64,000 nt of DNA from Pedobacter sp. Leaf194. GTDB lineage: Bacteria; Bacteroidota; Bacteroidia; Sphingobacteriales; Sphingobacteriaceae. Below the pieces are notes generated by a model. It was not told the DNA's origin and made no database searches. It saw only the letters and a list, made by a program, of their open reading frames with translations. This document shows, piece by piece, positions 1 through 7,715 of the stretch. The stretch lies in assembly GCF_001423945.1 (NCBI RefSeq), contig NZ_LMPU01000001.1, positions 1,051,971 to 1,115,970 of the forward strand, given 5' to 3'. Every line of letters starts with the position of its first letter. Position 1 is the stretch's first letter. The translations under genes were made by a program, and so were the position numbers.

Positions 1-599
1 CTCGTTTGTGGCACTGGGTAAATTTCATCATCATTTCCGGTTCACTATTCACCGTGCTGATCAACTCCACGCTCTTTGATGGATCGCAACGTAGCTTTGT
101 GAAAAATGAACTGATAAATGCAGGAGTTTCAATAAGTGATAAACAGGCCGGTGCAGTTACACATGGCCTGGAAGATCAGGTATGGGGGATACACATTTAT
201 TTTGGCTATGCATTAGCTGCGCTTTTTCTGTTCAGGTTAATTGCAGCGTTTTTTATGCCTCACTCGCAAAAACTCTTTCCCAAGCTCAAAAAAGCTTGTC
301 AGGCATATTTTATCTTAAAAAAAGAACGTGAAACAGCGAAGCACGAACTGGTGGTGAAAGGACTTTACATCATTTTTTACTTTCTGCTTTTTATTATGGT
401 GGTTACCGGCCTGCTGCTTGCTTTTGAAGATTATACCGGCATCTCTAAAAACATTAACCACGGCATTAAGGAATTTCATGGTTTTTGCATGTACCTGATA
501 CTGGGTTTTATTGTTCTTCATCTGGCAGGCGTTTTACTGGCCGAGCGGAAGGATGGAAAGGGAATTGTTTCGGACATGATCAATGGCGGAGAAAATTAA
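1..599 (+). CDS. Cytochrome b561/b6-like membrane protein, 5' partial
   Basis: The reading frame is open from the window edge (an Arg codon at 3-5 precedes the Leu-Trp-His-Trp-Val-Asn segment), so the true start lies upstream. The RLWHWVNF-like opening is typical of the first haem-binding helix of di-haem cytochrome b561 / Ni-Fe-hydrogenase b-type subunits. Four hydrophobic helices are visible, with further histidines suited to haem ligation (for example in WGIHIYFGYA, KEFHGFCMY and IVLHLAGV). A charged loop rich in Lys/Arg separates helices 2 and 3. The family passes electrons between quinol and periplasmic partners in the inner membrane. It lies 36 bp upstream of a VIT-type transporter and about 1 kb upstream of an envelope redox operon, so it may supply electrons there; that link is inferred. 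Confidence 0.75.
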   Translation, partial: RLWHWVNFIIISGSLFTVLINSTLFDGSQRSFVKNELINAGVSISDKQAGAVTHGLEDQVWGIHIYFGYALAALFLFRLIAAFFMPHSQKLFPKLKKACQAYFILKKERETAKHELVVKGLYIIFYFLLFIMVVTGLLLAFEDYTGISKNINHGIKEFHGFCMYLILGFIVLHLAGVLLAERKDGKGIVSDMINGGEN

Positions 600-635
600 G
601 ATGACGGACATTTAATTTAACATAAGGCTAAACAT

Positions 636-1328
636 ATGGGTAAGTTTCATAATGAACAGCATTTAAAAAGTTCAGCTTTCATTTCTGATATCGTTATCGG
701 CATGAGCGATGGGCTCACGGTTCCATTTGCACTTGCCGCCGGCCTGAGCGCTGCGGTTAGCAGCAATTCGATTATCATTACCGCGGGTATTGCAGAAATC
801 ATTGCTGGCTGCATTGCTATGGGGCTGGGTGGTTACCTGGCGGGAAAAACAGAGCAGGAGCATTATGAAAGTGAGCTGAAAAGGGAATACCTGGAAGTTG
901 AAAATGTACCCGAAAAGGAAAAAGAAGAGGTAAAAGAGATTTTTGCGGAATACGGACTGGATAATGAAGCGCAGGAACTTATTGTAGATCAAATGAGTAA
1001 GAATAAAGACCGGTGGGTAGATTTCATGATGAAGTTCGAGCTGGGTCTGGAAAAACCAGATGTGAACAGGGCGAGAAACAGTGCGCTTACCATAGGATTT
1101 TCTTATTGTGTTGGTGGCATGTTACCCTTATCAGCTTATTTTTTTACTTCAATGCCGCAGGATGGACTTATCCTCTCCGCTGTGCTGACCACCATTTGTT
1201 TGTTTGTATTTGGCTATTTCAAAAGCAAGGTAACCGGCCAGCCACCAATAAAAGGCGCTTTAAAAGTGACTGCAATAGGTTTGATTGCTGCCGGGGCGGC
1301 ATTTCTAATTGCAAGATTAATTACTTAA
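636..1328 (+). CDS. VIT1/CCC1 family Fe2+/Mn2+ transporter
   Basis: The 230-residue protein has the VIT/DUF125 layout. A first helix carries DGLTVPFALAAGLS (residues about 25-38) and a second is rich in small residues. Next comes a cytosolic segment packed with Glu (about 70-115), matching the metal-binding domain of vacuolar iron transporters, and then three C-terminal helices. The family exports or sequesters divalent iron or manganese across the inner membrane. The ATG at 636 is the first after the cytochrome gene and follows an AT-rich leader. It probably shares a transcript with the cytochrome gene 36 bp upstream. Family assignment is firm; the metal is not determined from sequence. Confidence 0.88.
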   Translation: MGKFHNEQHLKSSAFISDIVIGMSDGLTVPFALAAGLSAAVSSNSIIITAGIAEIIAGCIAMGLGGYLAGKTEQEHYESELKREYLEVENVPEKEKEEVKEIFAEYGLDNEAQELIVDQMSKNKDRWVDFMMKFELGLEKPDVNRARNSALTIGFSYCVGGMLPLSAYFFTSMPQDGLILSAVLTTICLFVFGYFKSKVTGQPPIKGALKVTAIGLIAAGAAFLIARLIT

Positions 1329-1620
1329 GCCGTGTTTCTATTTTTCGCTCCCCCGATTCATCATTAACAAATATTTAACAGAATTTAATTTAAACTTCAG
1401 AATGTCTTCAGACTTTGTCTATAGTTTTGTTACATGCAATTGGCTTTTAATCTATATTTCCGGATAAGCAACCGCCAGCATGCATGGAACCCTAAAAGCT
1501 TTTTATAGATAGAATTTTACACAGCTTTATTCATTTTATATCTGTCGATAACGAAGGGCTATCCTTCGGGACATTAACTGAATATTTTATTGAATTGCTC
1601 ATTTTAACTATAAAAAGTAC
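1329..1620. other. Intergenic leader with a short hairpin
   Basis: This 292-bp gap separates the VIT transporter from the Rieske gene and has no convincing reading frame. It contains a perfect 6-bp hairpin, CGAAGG (1552-1557) and CCTTCG (1563-1568) with a 5-nt loop. No T-run follows it, so it is more likely a 5' leader structure of the redox operon than a terminator. AT-rich DNA just before 1621 could hold the operon promoter, but no clear -33/-7 pair was identified. Confidence 0.35.
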
Positions 1621-1986
1621 ATGGACAGAAAAGATTTTCTTAGCAACATCGGGATGAGTGCTGCGGCCTTTACACTGCTCAACTGCATGGGTTGTAAAAA
1701 GACTGATGGCAGCAGTTCTGCAGCCTTGTTAAGTAGTGGTGGTTCGTTGGTATCAAATGGGATTATCGTTGCCAAAACAAAGGCAGGGGCATATATTGCC
1801 GTGCAACGATCGTGTACCCATGAAAGTTATACCCTCACTTATCAATCTGCAAACAACCGCTTTTATTGCCCCAACCATGGCGCAACCTTTGCTGAAAACG
1901 GCGCAGTAACCAATGGTCCGGCTTCACGTTCTTTAACTGTTTATAATACCCAGCTTACGGGTACTACTTTAAAAGTTTATTCTTAA
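1621..1986 (+). CDS. Rieske [2Fe-2S] protein, small exported lipoprotein-like
   Basis: The 121-residue protein has both Rieske cluster boxes: C-T-H (residues about 61-63) and C-P-N-H (about 80-83), giving two Cys and two His ligands. The N terminus MDRKDFL followed by a hydrophobic stretch and two cysteines (LLNCMGCKK) resembles the twin-basic and lipoprotein leaders common on Bacteroidota Rieske proteins. That suggests export and lipid anchoring in the periplasm. It is the first gene of a tight run; the thioredoxin gene starts 5 bp after its stop. It would transfer electrons in the envelope, and its partner is inferred to be another member of this operon. It is shorter than bc1-complex Rieske proteins and there is no cytochrome bc gene nearby. 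Confidence 0.88.
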   Translation: MDRKDFLSNIGMSAAAFTLLNCMGCKKTDGSSSAALLSSGGSLVSNGIIVAKTKAGAYIAVQRSCTHESYTLTYQSANNRFYCPNHGATFAENGAVTNGPASRSLTVYNTQLTGTTLKVYS

Positions 1987-1991
1987 AAATT

Positions 1992-2420
1992 ATGAAACTA
2001 CTTTTTGTTGCCCTATTGGGGCTATTTACTATTCCCGCATTCTGGATGGGGAACTTTACGGAAGCACAGAAACAGGCAAAGGTAACACATAAGCAAATCC
2101 TGATTAATTTTTCAGGTTCCGATTGGTGTGGCCCATGCATTCGCCTCCGAAAAGAAATTTTGGAATCAGCAAGCTTTGAAAAATACGCAGCCAGCAATCT
2201 TTTACTGGTAAGGGCCGATTTTCCAAGGCAGAAGAAAAACCAGCTTTCCAAGGAACAAATTCAACTCAACGAATCACTAGCAGAAGTCTATAACAAAGAT
2301 GGTAAGTTCCCTTTTACTGTCCTGGTTGATGAAAATGGAAAAGTGCTTAAAAGCTGGGATGGCTTTCCTGATGAAAGTCCACAGGCATTTGTCTCTGAAA
2401 TAGATAAACTAAAAAAATAA
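1992..2420 (+). CDS. Thioredoxin-like periplasmic protein
   Basis: This 142-residue thioredoxin-fold protein has the active site W-C-G-P-C (Cys46 and Cys49) preceded by a beta strand (ILINFSGSD) and a cis-Pro region in GKFPFTVLVD. The first 20 residues are hydrophobic (MKLLFVALLGLF), consistent with a signal peptide or anchor, so it should act in the periplasm in dithiol-disulfide exchange. It is translated right behind the Rieske gene and 8 bp before apbE. In this operon it could keep cysteines of the DUF4266 lipoprotein (C-G-C-N tail) or of the Rieske partner reduced. That role is an inference from context only. Confidence 0.88.
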   Translation: MKLLFVALLGLFTIPAFWMGNFTEAQKQAKVTHKQILINFSGSDWCGPCIRLRKEILESASFEKYAASNLLLVRADFPRQKKNQLSKEQIQLNESLAEVYNKDGKFPFTVLVDENGKVLKSWDGFPDESPQAFVSEIDKLKK

Positions 2421-2428
2421 ATAAAAAG

Positions 2429-3361
2429 ATGGCTAAACCTGTTTCTGTAAACCGTGTACTTAAACTCATGGGAAACCGCTTTGAGTTTACCGTAATCGCT
2501 GAACATGGGAGGGAGGGGAATGTAGCGATAGACGCTGCAATAGAAGAAGTAAAGCGGATAGAATATCTGCTCACTACTTTCAGCGACTTCAGCCAGACGA
2601 GTCTTATAAACGAAAATGCTGGTTTGCTACCTGTAAAAGTTGAGGATGAAGTGATCAGTCTGATCGAGCGGTCTATCAGGATATCAGAAATTACCGACGG
2701 TGCTTTCGATATTACCTACGGGTCGATAGATAAACGACTTTGGAACTTTGATCCGAATATGACGAGCTTACCCGATGAGCAGACGGCATTGGCATCCGTT
2801 GAACTTATAGATTATCGGAATCTAATAGTGGATAAAGAACGTTCAACGGTTCTGCTTAAAAATAAAGGCATGCGTATCGGTTTTGGCGGAATTGGAAAGG
2901 GCTATGCAGCCGATAAGGCAAAGTTGGTGCTGCAAAAACTCGGCATCAAAAGCGGGATTGTGAATGCAGCAGGAGACCTGGTTACCTGGGGTTTCCAGAT
3001 TGATGGTCGTCCATGGACAGTAGGCATTGCAGATCCCGAACAAACCGACAGGCCATTCTCTGCGCTGAATATCAGTGATATGGCAATTGCTACTTCAGGT
3101 AGTTATGAAAAATATGTAACCATTGATGGCAAGCGTTACTCGCATACCATAGATCCCAAAACCGGGCTCCCGGTAAGTGGCGTTAAAAGCGTAAGCATTA
3201 TATGCCCAAGTGCTGAACTTGCTGATGCACTTGCCACGCCCGTCGTGGTAATGGGTGTAAAAGTAGGGCTGGAGCTGATTAACCAGATTAAACAAGTGGC
3301 TTGTATTGTGATTGACGATTATGATCGGGTTTTTACCTCAAACAATATTAATGTGATATAA
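2429..3361 (+). CDS. apbE: FAD:protein FMN transferase (ApbE family)
   Basis: The 310-residue protein has the ApbE hallmarks in order: GGIGKGYAAD (about residues 153-162), NAAGDL, ATSGSYE, YSHTIDPKTG, and the C-terminal acidic metal motif in SAELADALAT. ApbE takes FMN from FAD and attaches it to a Thr or Ser of a target protein in a magnesium-dependent reaction. The usual exported ApbE is a lipoprotein, but here the protein begins MAKPVSVNRV with no signal peptide. A stop lies in frame 24 bp upstream of the ATG, so no longer start is available. Only 2 bp separate it from the DUF4266 gene, whose product is the obvious candidate substrate or partner. Confidence 0.93.
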   Translation: MAKPVSVNRVLKLMGNRFEFTVIAEHGREGNVAIDAAIEEVKRIEYLLTTFSDFSQTSLINENAGLLPVKVEDEVISLIERSIRISEITDGAFDITYGSIDKRLWNFDPNMTSLPDEQTALASVELIDYRNLIVDKERSTVLLKNKGMRIGFGGIGKGYAADKAKLVLQKLGIKSGIVNAAGDLVTWGFQIDGRPWTVGIADPEQTDRPFSALNISDMAIATSGSYEKYVTIDGKRYSHTIDPKTGLPVSGVKSVSIICPSAELADALATPVVVMGVKVGLELINQIKQVACIVIDDYDRVFTSNNINVI

Positions 3362-3363
3362 TT

Positions 3364-3594
3364 ATGAAAATTTCAAAAACATTTTTTCTTTCCCTGCTGG
3401 CTGTAATTTTCTTTGGCAGTATGCTTACTTCCTGCAGTAGTGTAAAGCCCTATCAAAAAAGCAAAATTAACGATGCGGACATGATTCTTTCTGCCCGGAA
3501 GGCTCAAAAATTTGAGCAAAGTTTCCAGCTGTATCGTGAAGGTGCATCGGGCGCCAATGGCGGCAAAAGTGGTGGTGGTTGTGGTTGTAATTAA
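3364..3594 (+). CDS. DUF4266 mini-lipoprotein with Gly-Cys tail
   Basis: The 76-residue product has a lipoprotein leader (hydrophobic run ending in LTSCSS, Cys about 24). A short charged stretch (DADMILSARKAQKFEQ) follows, then a glycine-rich end with GASGANGG and a terminal CGCN. This matches the DUF4266 type that sits beside ApbE and DUF3570 genes in many Gram-negative genomes. The GASGA segment resembles the small-residue Ser/Thr motif that ApbE flavinylates, so the protein may be a tiny lipid-anchored FMN carrier. The flavinylation idea is inference. The two terminal cysteines could bind metal or be redox partners of the thioredoxin. It is sandwiched between apbE (2 bp) and the DUF3570 gene (12 bp). 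Confidence 0.85.
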   Translation: MKISKTFFLSLLAVIFFGSMLTSCSSVKPYQKSKINDADMILSARKAQKFEQSFQLYREGASGANGGKSGGGCGCN

Positions 3595-3606
3595 TTAGCC
3601 GTAGAA

Positions 3607-4818
3607 ATGAGAAAAATATATCTTCATGTGCTTTTTATGTACTTCGGTATTTTAAGCACTTATGCACAAACCAAACCAGCACCCGCAAAAGTAGATACCA
3701 GCAGGTATCAGTCTAGAAAACTCAAAATTGATGAAATTAACCTGGTTTCAGCTTATTATCACCAGGATGGTAATAATTCTGCCGTTACAGGAGGTATAGG
3801 TACCGAGAAACTAAGCGATTTTGCAAATACGATTGATTTGCAGATGTCGAAATTTAATAAGAATGGAAAGAAAAATACGTTCCTGTTCGAATTGGGGGTA
3901 GATCACTATACTTCAGCATCATCTGATAAGATAGATCCAAGCACCATTTCTTCAGCCTCTTCGGCAGATACCCGTATTTACCCATCTTTAAACTGGACGC
4001 AATCCAATGAGGAAACCGGAAATTCATTTGGCTTTACAGGCTCTTATTCAACAGAGTTTGATTATCAATCGATGGGTGCAGCCTTCAATCTAACCCGTTT
4101 ATCAAAAGATAAAAATACCCAGTTTGATTTTAAACTTCAAGCCTTTTTAGACCAGTGGACCGTTATCCTTCCGATAGAACTGCGAACCGGAAACACTGGA
4201 AGGGGCGGAGAACAGTATGATACTGCACCACGAAATTCCTTTAGTGCATCTTTCTCCCTGGCCCAGGTGATCAACCAGAAGTTTCAGGCGTCGCTGATTT
4301 TAGAACCTTCCTATCAGAAAGGCTTGCTTGCTACAAAATACCAGCGTGATTACTTCACCGATGGTTCGTTACGCCCGGAAACTTTACCGGATAAGCGTTA
4401 TAAGCTTCCTATAGGATTGCGCATGAACTACTTTTTGGATGACCGTTTTGTCATCCGCACTTTTTATCGGTACTATATGGACAATTGGGGCATCAGGGCA
4501 CACACAGCAGAACTTGAAATACCAGTTAAAATCAATTCATTCTTTTCGATCAGTCCTTTTTACCGGTATAACAACCAGGCGGGTACCAAGTATTTTGCAC
4601 CTTATGGCCAGCATTCGCCATCTGAACAATATTTTACCAGCGATTATGACCTGTCCACATTGATCAGTGATTTTTATGGCGCAGGAATCCGCTTCGCCCC
4701 ACCCAAAGGTGTATTTGGATGGCAGAGACTGAATATGCTTGAGTTGAGGTATGGCCACTATTCACGTTCAACAAGCCTGGTGTCCAATATTGTATCGTTA
4801 AACCTTAAATTTAAGTAG
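3607..4818 (+). CDS. DUF3570 outer-membrane beta-barrel protein
   Basis: The 403-residue protein starts with a signal peptide ending in TYAQ. It continues as alternating amphipathic strands rich in aromatic residues, as in an outer-membrane barrel, and ends in a strand finishing LNLKFK. The domain order and gene neighbourhood (thioredoxin, ApbE, DUF4266, DUF3570) are those of the DUF3570 family, whose biochemical function is unknown to me. It closes the operon. A barrel encoded with a Rieske protein, a flavin transferase and a small lipoprotein suggests a redox complex reaching the outer membrane. The stop at 4818 is 5 bp from the convergent regulator gene, and no terminator hairpin is visible between them. 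Confidence 0.87.
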   Translation: MRKIYLHVLFMYFGILSTYAQTKPAPAKVDTSRYQSRKLKIDEINLVSAYYHQDGNNSAVTGGIGTEKLSDFANTIDLQMSKFNKNGKKNTFLFELGVDHYTSASSDKIDPSTISSASSADTRIYPSLNWTQSNEETGNSFGFTGSYSTEFDYQSMGAAFNLTRLSKDKNTQFDFKLQAFLDQWTVILPIELRTGNTGRGGEQYDTAPRNSFSASFSLAQVINQKFQASLILEPSYQKGLLATKYQRDYFTDGSLRPETLPDKRYKLPIGLRMNYFLDDRFVIRTFYRYYMDNWGIRAHTAELEIPVKINSFFSISPFYRYNNQAGTKYFAPYGQHSPSEQYFTSDYDLSTLISDFYGAGIRFAPPKGVFGWQRLNMLELRYGHYSRSTSLVSNIVSLNLKFK

Positions 4819-4823
4819 CGTGT

Positions 4824-5189
4824 TTATCTAAACTGTCCTTTTTCCAGTAATGAAATTGTACTGAGCTGAATCTTATTAAGCCTTTCCTGAAGTTCCAGGG
4901 CTTTGTTCTTCTCATTGAGCAAAGCCTTCAACCGATCAACTTCTGCAGTCAGCTTATTTTTTTCATGCAATTCAATCTTTGAGAAGACCTTTCCAGTTTC
5001 ATAATAGCTGAAAAAATTGTAGTTAAGGATTTCACTGATACGAACCAGAATAAGTATGTCGATAGTCGCGGCATTGAGTAACTCTTGTGCTTTTGTTTTA
5101 CTAAAGTTAAGAGCAACAGCAAAATCTGAAACAGAAAGATTTTGCTGTTTCATTTCCTTCCAAATCATTAAGCCTATATGGACACTCAT
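4824..5189 (-). CDS. Small helix-turn-helix protein with coiled coil
   Basis: The 121-residue protein has an N-terminal helical region with the look of an XRE-like helix-turn-helix (GLMIWKEMKQQNLSVSDFAV, then a KTKAQELLN recognition-like helix). A long charged coiled coil follows (about residues 68-110, Lys/Glu/Leu rich). Bacteroidota encode many such short DNA-binding proteins of unknown target. It is transcribed against the redox operon with nearly no gap. The divergent-side DNA (5190-5448) shows no recognisable operator. The call as a regulator is moderate and the target is unknown. Confidence 0.6.
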   Translation of the reverse strand: MSVHIGLMIWKEMKQQNLSVSDFAVALNFSKTKAQELLNAATIDILILVRISEILNYNFFSYYETGKVFSKIELHEKNKLTAEVDRLKALLNEKNKALELQERLNKIQLSTISLLEKGQFR

Positions 5190-5448
5190 CTTTTCTATTA
5201 AAGATTTTAAGCAATGAAATTACCTAAATCATTAATAAAACATCTATCTTTTTGTTAATGATATTTGGTCTAAATATGCGTCTGATACATTGAAAATTAA
5301 CTCGTAGTCAAAATGACGCCACCTTGCACTGAAACTGATAGAAATTCGCTTACAAAAAATTGTTTGCGCTTATCAATATTGTCCTTTGTATTTATACGTA
5401 ATCACTGAATTATACAAGCGCGTAATCAAAACAAATTGTTGAATTCCT

Positions 5449-6444
5449 TCATGATTCAGGCCCTATGTAAAGCCGATGAAGGAGGCTTAATCGACTCTTA
5501 ACCAAGTCTGATTTCATAGGTTCAAATTCTCCAGCTACTTTCCCGTTTTTTTTTATGATAATTCGGAACGGCTGATTATAGATTTTAGTCAGGTAATAAA
5601 CCGTGAAGATCTCGGCGAGGTCTTCGTGCCAGCTTGCAGTGCTATACAATGAAACGAACGGGATTTTCATAAGTTCTGAATATACTTCCAACGCTTCGGT
5701 ATTATCATATCTTCGTCCGTCCCTGCGGAACCTGCTTTTTATTGCTAATGAGTCTGTAACTGGAAAGCTAAGTGTATTAATGTTAGTCCAGATGCCATTT
5801 GTGAACTTTCTGGTAAAATCATTCATATGTGGTCTTCCTGCTACGGAGTCTGCCGAAATAATCTGGAGTGAACCGTCAACGACGTGCGTGCCTTCGTGAA
5901 GCAGGACATAATTGAAAGCCTTTAAAATACCCGCCTGGATTGAGATTGAAATTGTTGAGTCTGTTTCTGAAAAACAAGTACGCTCTTTTTCGCTCACCCA
6001 CTCAGAGATGTTTTGATGAAGTATGCCCGAACGGAAAGTTATATGGTACAATCTGACTGTTTCATTTCCAGTGATTGAAGACGTCAAGGCAGTATTAGGC
6101 ATATTATCCAAAAAACTAATGCTTTTTAGATGTTGCTTCAAAACTTGTTGATAGAAGGACGGAAGCCTTGAAATTGCGCTGACAACTGTTGCAAGTTCCT
6201 CTTTGGTCAATTGGTGTTCTGTAGGAGACATTCCTGCTTCCCTGAACATTTTAATAATATTATCCGGTGTAATTGTAATTCGCTTCGATAATGGCTTGGA
6301 AGAATCAAGACCATACCTTACCTGAACCTCATGTAAATTAATTGAATGTTTTCCTGCCTCTTTGTGCTGGGCAGAACTGCTGATAGAAAAAAGAAGGCAT
6401 ATGATATTCACGAGCCAAAATAAAAATGCGCGAAGGTTTTTCAT
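5449..6444 (-). CDS. Exported HExxH-type putative zinc metallopeptidase
   Basis: The 331-residue protein has a signal peptide (MKNLRAFLFWLVNIICLLFS, ending SSAQ) and a central VLLHEGTHVVDG segment. This gives the H-E-x-x-H zinc motif (HEGTH) around residues 180-190. About 80 residues later a HEDLAEIFTVYY segment provides an acidic third ligand of the gluzincin type. I do not recognise a named family. It stands alone and reads as a periplasmic or secreted peptidase of unknown substrate. It is the last gene before a clear terminator belonging to the neighbour at 6534. Function beyond a probable zinc site is not determined. Confidence 0.6.
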   Translation of the reverse strand: MKNLRAFLFWLVNIICLLFSISSSAQHKEAGKHSINLHEVQVRYGLDSSKPLSKRITITPDNIIKMFREAGMSPTEHQLTKEELATVVSAISRLPSFYQQVLKQHLKSISFLDNMPNTALTSSITGNETVRLYHITFRSGILHQNISEWVSEKERTCFSETDSTISISIQAGILKAFNYVLLHEGTHVVDGSLQIISADSVAGRPHMNDFTRKFTNGIWTNINTLSFPVTDSLAIKSRFRRDGRRYDNTEALEVYSELMKIPFVSLYSTASWHEDLAEIFTVYYLTKIYNQPFRIIIKKNGKVAGEFEPMKSDLVKSRLSLLHRLYIGPES

Positions 6445-6474
6445 GCGGATAAATTAATAAATAAGATTGGACAT

Positions 6475-6524
6475 AAAAAAACCTCCAACACAGGACGGAT
6501 TATATCATCCGGGTGCAGGAGGCT
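6475..6524 (-). terminator. Rho-independent terminator after the NTF2-like gene
   Basis: Read on the minus strand, CCTCC (6522-6518) pairs with GGAGG (6486-6482). An inner GGAT/ATCC pair extends the structure, and seven T residues (6481-6475) follow. It lies 9 bp past the stop of the NTF2-like gene. Confidence 0.75.
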
Positions 6525-6533
6525 CTAGCAACT

Positions 6534-6938
6534 TTAGTTAATATCGATGCCCTTAATATCTCTGACAACTGGTACCATATTTAAAGCTTCGCGAATCAAT
6601 TTAATCTTACCATTTTCAGCGACAACTCTGCCCATATAATGTTGAGCATAATCTTTGCCATTTGAGGCAATAATAGCAGTGGCCTCATATTCACCGAAAG
6701 CCTGTTCAGGTGTATCAATATGAATCTGAATGTTTTTAAATTTAAAACCAGGGAATGTTTTTGGCAGATTGCCTAAAAATTTGTAAAGCACTTCACGACC
6801 TTCCCAACGTGCCGGTATACCTAAGCTAGCTAAATATGGCAATTCAAATACAGCGTCGTCGGCAAAAAGTTCAATCTGAAAATCAGGGTTTCCTATGTTC
6901 TCTAAATAGTCGAGTAATAATTCTTTTGCAGTTTTCAT
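6534..6938 (-). CDS. NTF2-like / SnoaL-like protein
   Basis: The 134-residue single-domain protein has the cone-shaped NTF2-like pattern: an N-terminal helix (LLLDYLENIGNPD), an F-A-D-D-A-V-F-E-L strand, a WEGREVLYKFL helix and a curved C-terminal sheet with a NGKIKLIREALN turn. Proteins of this fold act as small isomerases, hydrolases or ligand binders, and the substrate cannot be read from sequence. It has its own terminator downstream. A perfect FNR-type palindrome lies 92-105 bp upstream, so it is likely a single-gene unit under Crp/Fnr-type control. Confidence 0.8.
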   Translation of the reverse strand: MKTAKELLLDYLENIGNPDFQIELFADDAVFELPYLASLGIPARWEGREVLYKFLGNLPKTFPGFKFKNIQIHIDTPEQAFGEYEATAIIASNGKDYAQHYMGRVVAENGKIKLIREALNMVPVVRDIKGIDIN

Positions 6939-7029
6939 GTTTTTATTTTTAAAATTTTATATTGTTGTTAACACTACAAAAATGTTTAATCCTTTTATCA
7001 GAGCAATTGACATACAGCAAGAAATCATC

Positions 7030-7043
7030 TTGATTTAAATCAA
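7030..7043. promoter_or_regulatory. FNR-type palindrome upstream of NTF2-like gene
   Basis: TTGATTTAAATCAA is a perfect 14-bp palindrome matching the FNR consensus TTGAT-N4-ATCAA. It lies 92-105 bp upstream of the start at 6938. It is one of about ten similar sites confined to the 7-28 kb stretch. Confidence 0.65.
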
Positions 7044-7130
7044 TTTGCTTATTCTTAACAATTATTATCGGCGGCAAGATTCCATGACTAGTTGAAATTG
7101 CTTTACCAGGTTCCGGCTACATTCAGGTAT

Positions 7131-7159
7131 AAAAAAACCCGAACTGTTTAAATTCGGGT
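7131..7159 (-). terminator. Rho-independent terminator after yceI-like gene
   Basis: On the minus strand CCCGAA (7158-7153) and TTCGGG (7143-7138) form a stem with a 9-nt loop, followed by seven T residues (7137-7131). It begins about 23 bp past the YceI stop. Confidence 0.85.
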
Positions 7160-7181
7160 GGAATATCTGATAGAATAAACT

Positions 7182-7715
7182 TTAAGCCTGTTTGGCAAAC
7201 TGAACATTTATCAGTAATTTAATGTCATCACCTACTACAATAGAACCTGATTCGGTGACGCCGTCCCAGGACAGGCCAAACTCCTTACGGTTTATTTTGC
7301 CTGTTATCTCAAAACCGGCTTTTGTATTTCCGTAAAGATCATCAGCAATACCACCCTGCTCCACAGCAAGTACTACGGGTTTGGTCACCTCTTTGATGGT
7401 TAGATTACCCACCAGCTTATAATTTTCCTCGTCTTTGGTGAATTCTGTTGAAGCAAAACTGATCTTCGGATACACATCGGCATTAAAAAAGTCTGCAGAT
7501 TTAAGGTGGCCGTCGCGCTGTTCCTGGTTGGTGTCGATGCTGTTTACCTCTAAGCTGAACCAGATTTTTGCGTCTGTAAAATCTGTATTCTCAGTTTCCA
7601 GACTCCCTTCAAAAGATTTAAAAGATCCTGTAACGGTAGAAATTAACAGGTGTTTCACTTTGAATTGCACTTCTGAGTGCATTGGGTCTAATACCCATTT
7701 TGTTAATGTTGACAT
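7182..7715 (-). CDS. YceI family lipocalin-like protein
   Basis: The 177-residue protein has the YceI pattern. It opens with WVLDPMHSEVQFKVKHL, has the NSIDTNQEQRDGHLKSADFF segment near the middle, and ends with GKINRKEFGLSWDG before a final strand. The fold is an extended antiparallel barrel that binds isoprenoid or amide lipids in characterised members. There is no signal peptide, so this copy is probably cytoplasmic, unlike E. coli YceI. It has a private terminator and an upstream FNR-type palindrome (7832-7845), which fits a stress-inducible monocistron. Confidence 0.92.
   Translation of the reverse strand: MSTLTKWVLDPMHSEVQFKVKHLLISTVTGSFKSFEGSLETENTDFTDAKIWFSLEVNSIDTNQEQRDGHLKSADFFNADVYPKISFASTEFTKDEENYKLVGNLTIKEVTKPVVLAVEQGGIADDLYGNTKAGFEITGKINRKEFGLSWDGVTESGSIVVGDDIKLLINVQFAKQA

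Noticed and set aside
4477..4485. ATGGACAAT, the reverse complement of the ATTGTCCAT operator half
   Set aside because: It lies inside the DUF3570 coding region (Met-Asp-Asn) and has no second copy at 21 bp, so it is coincidence.
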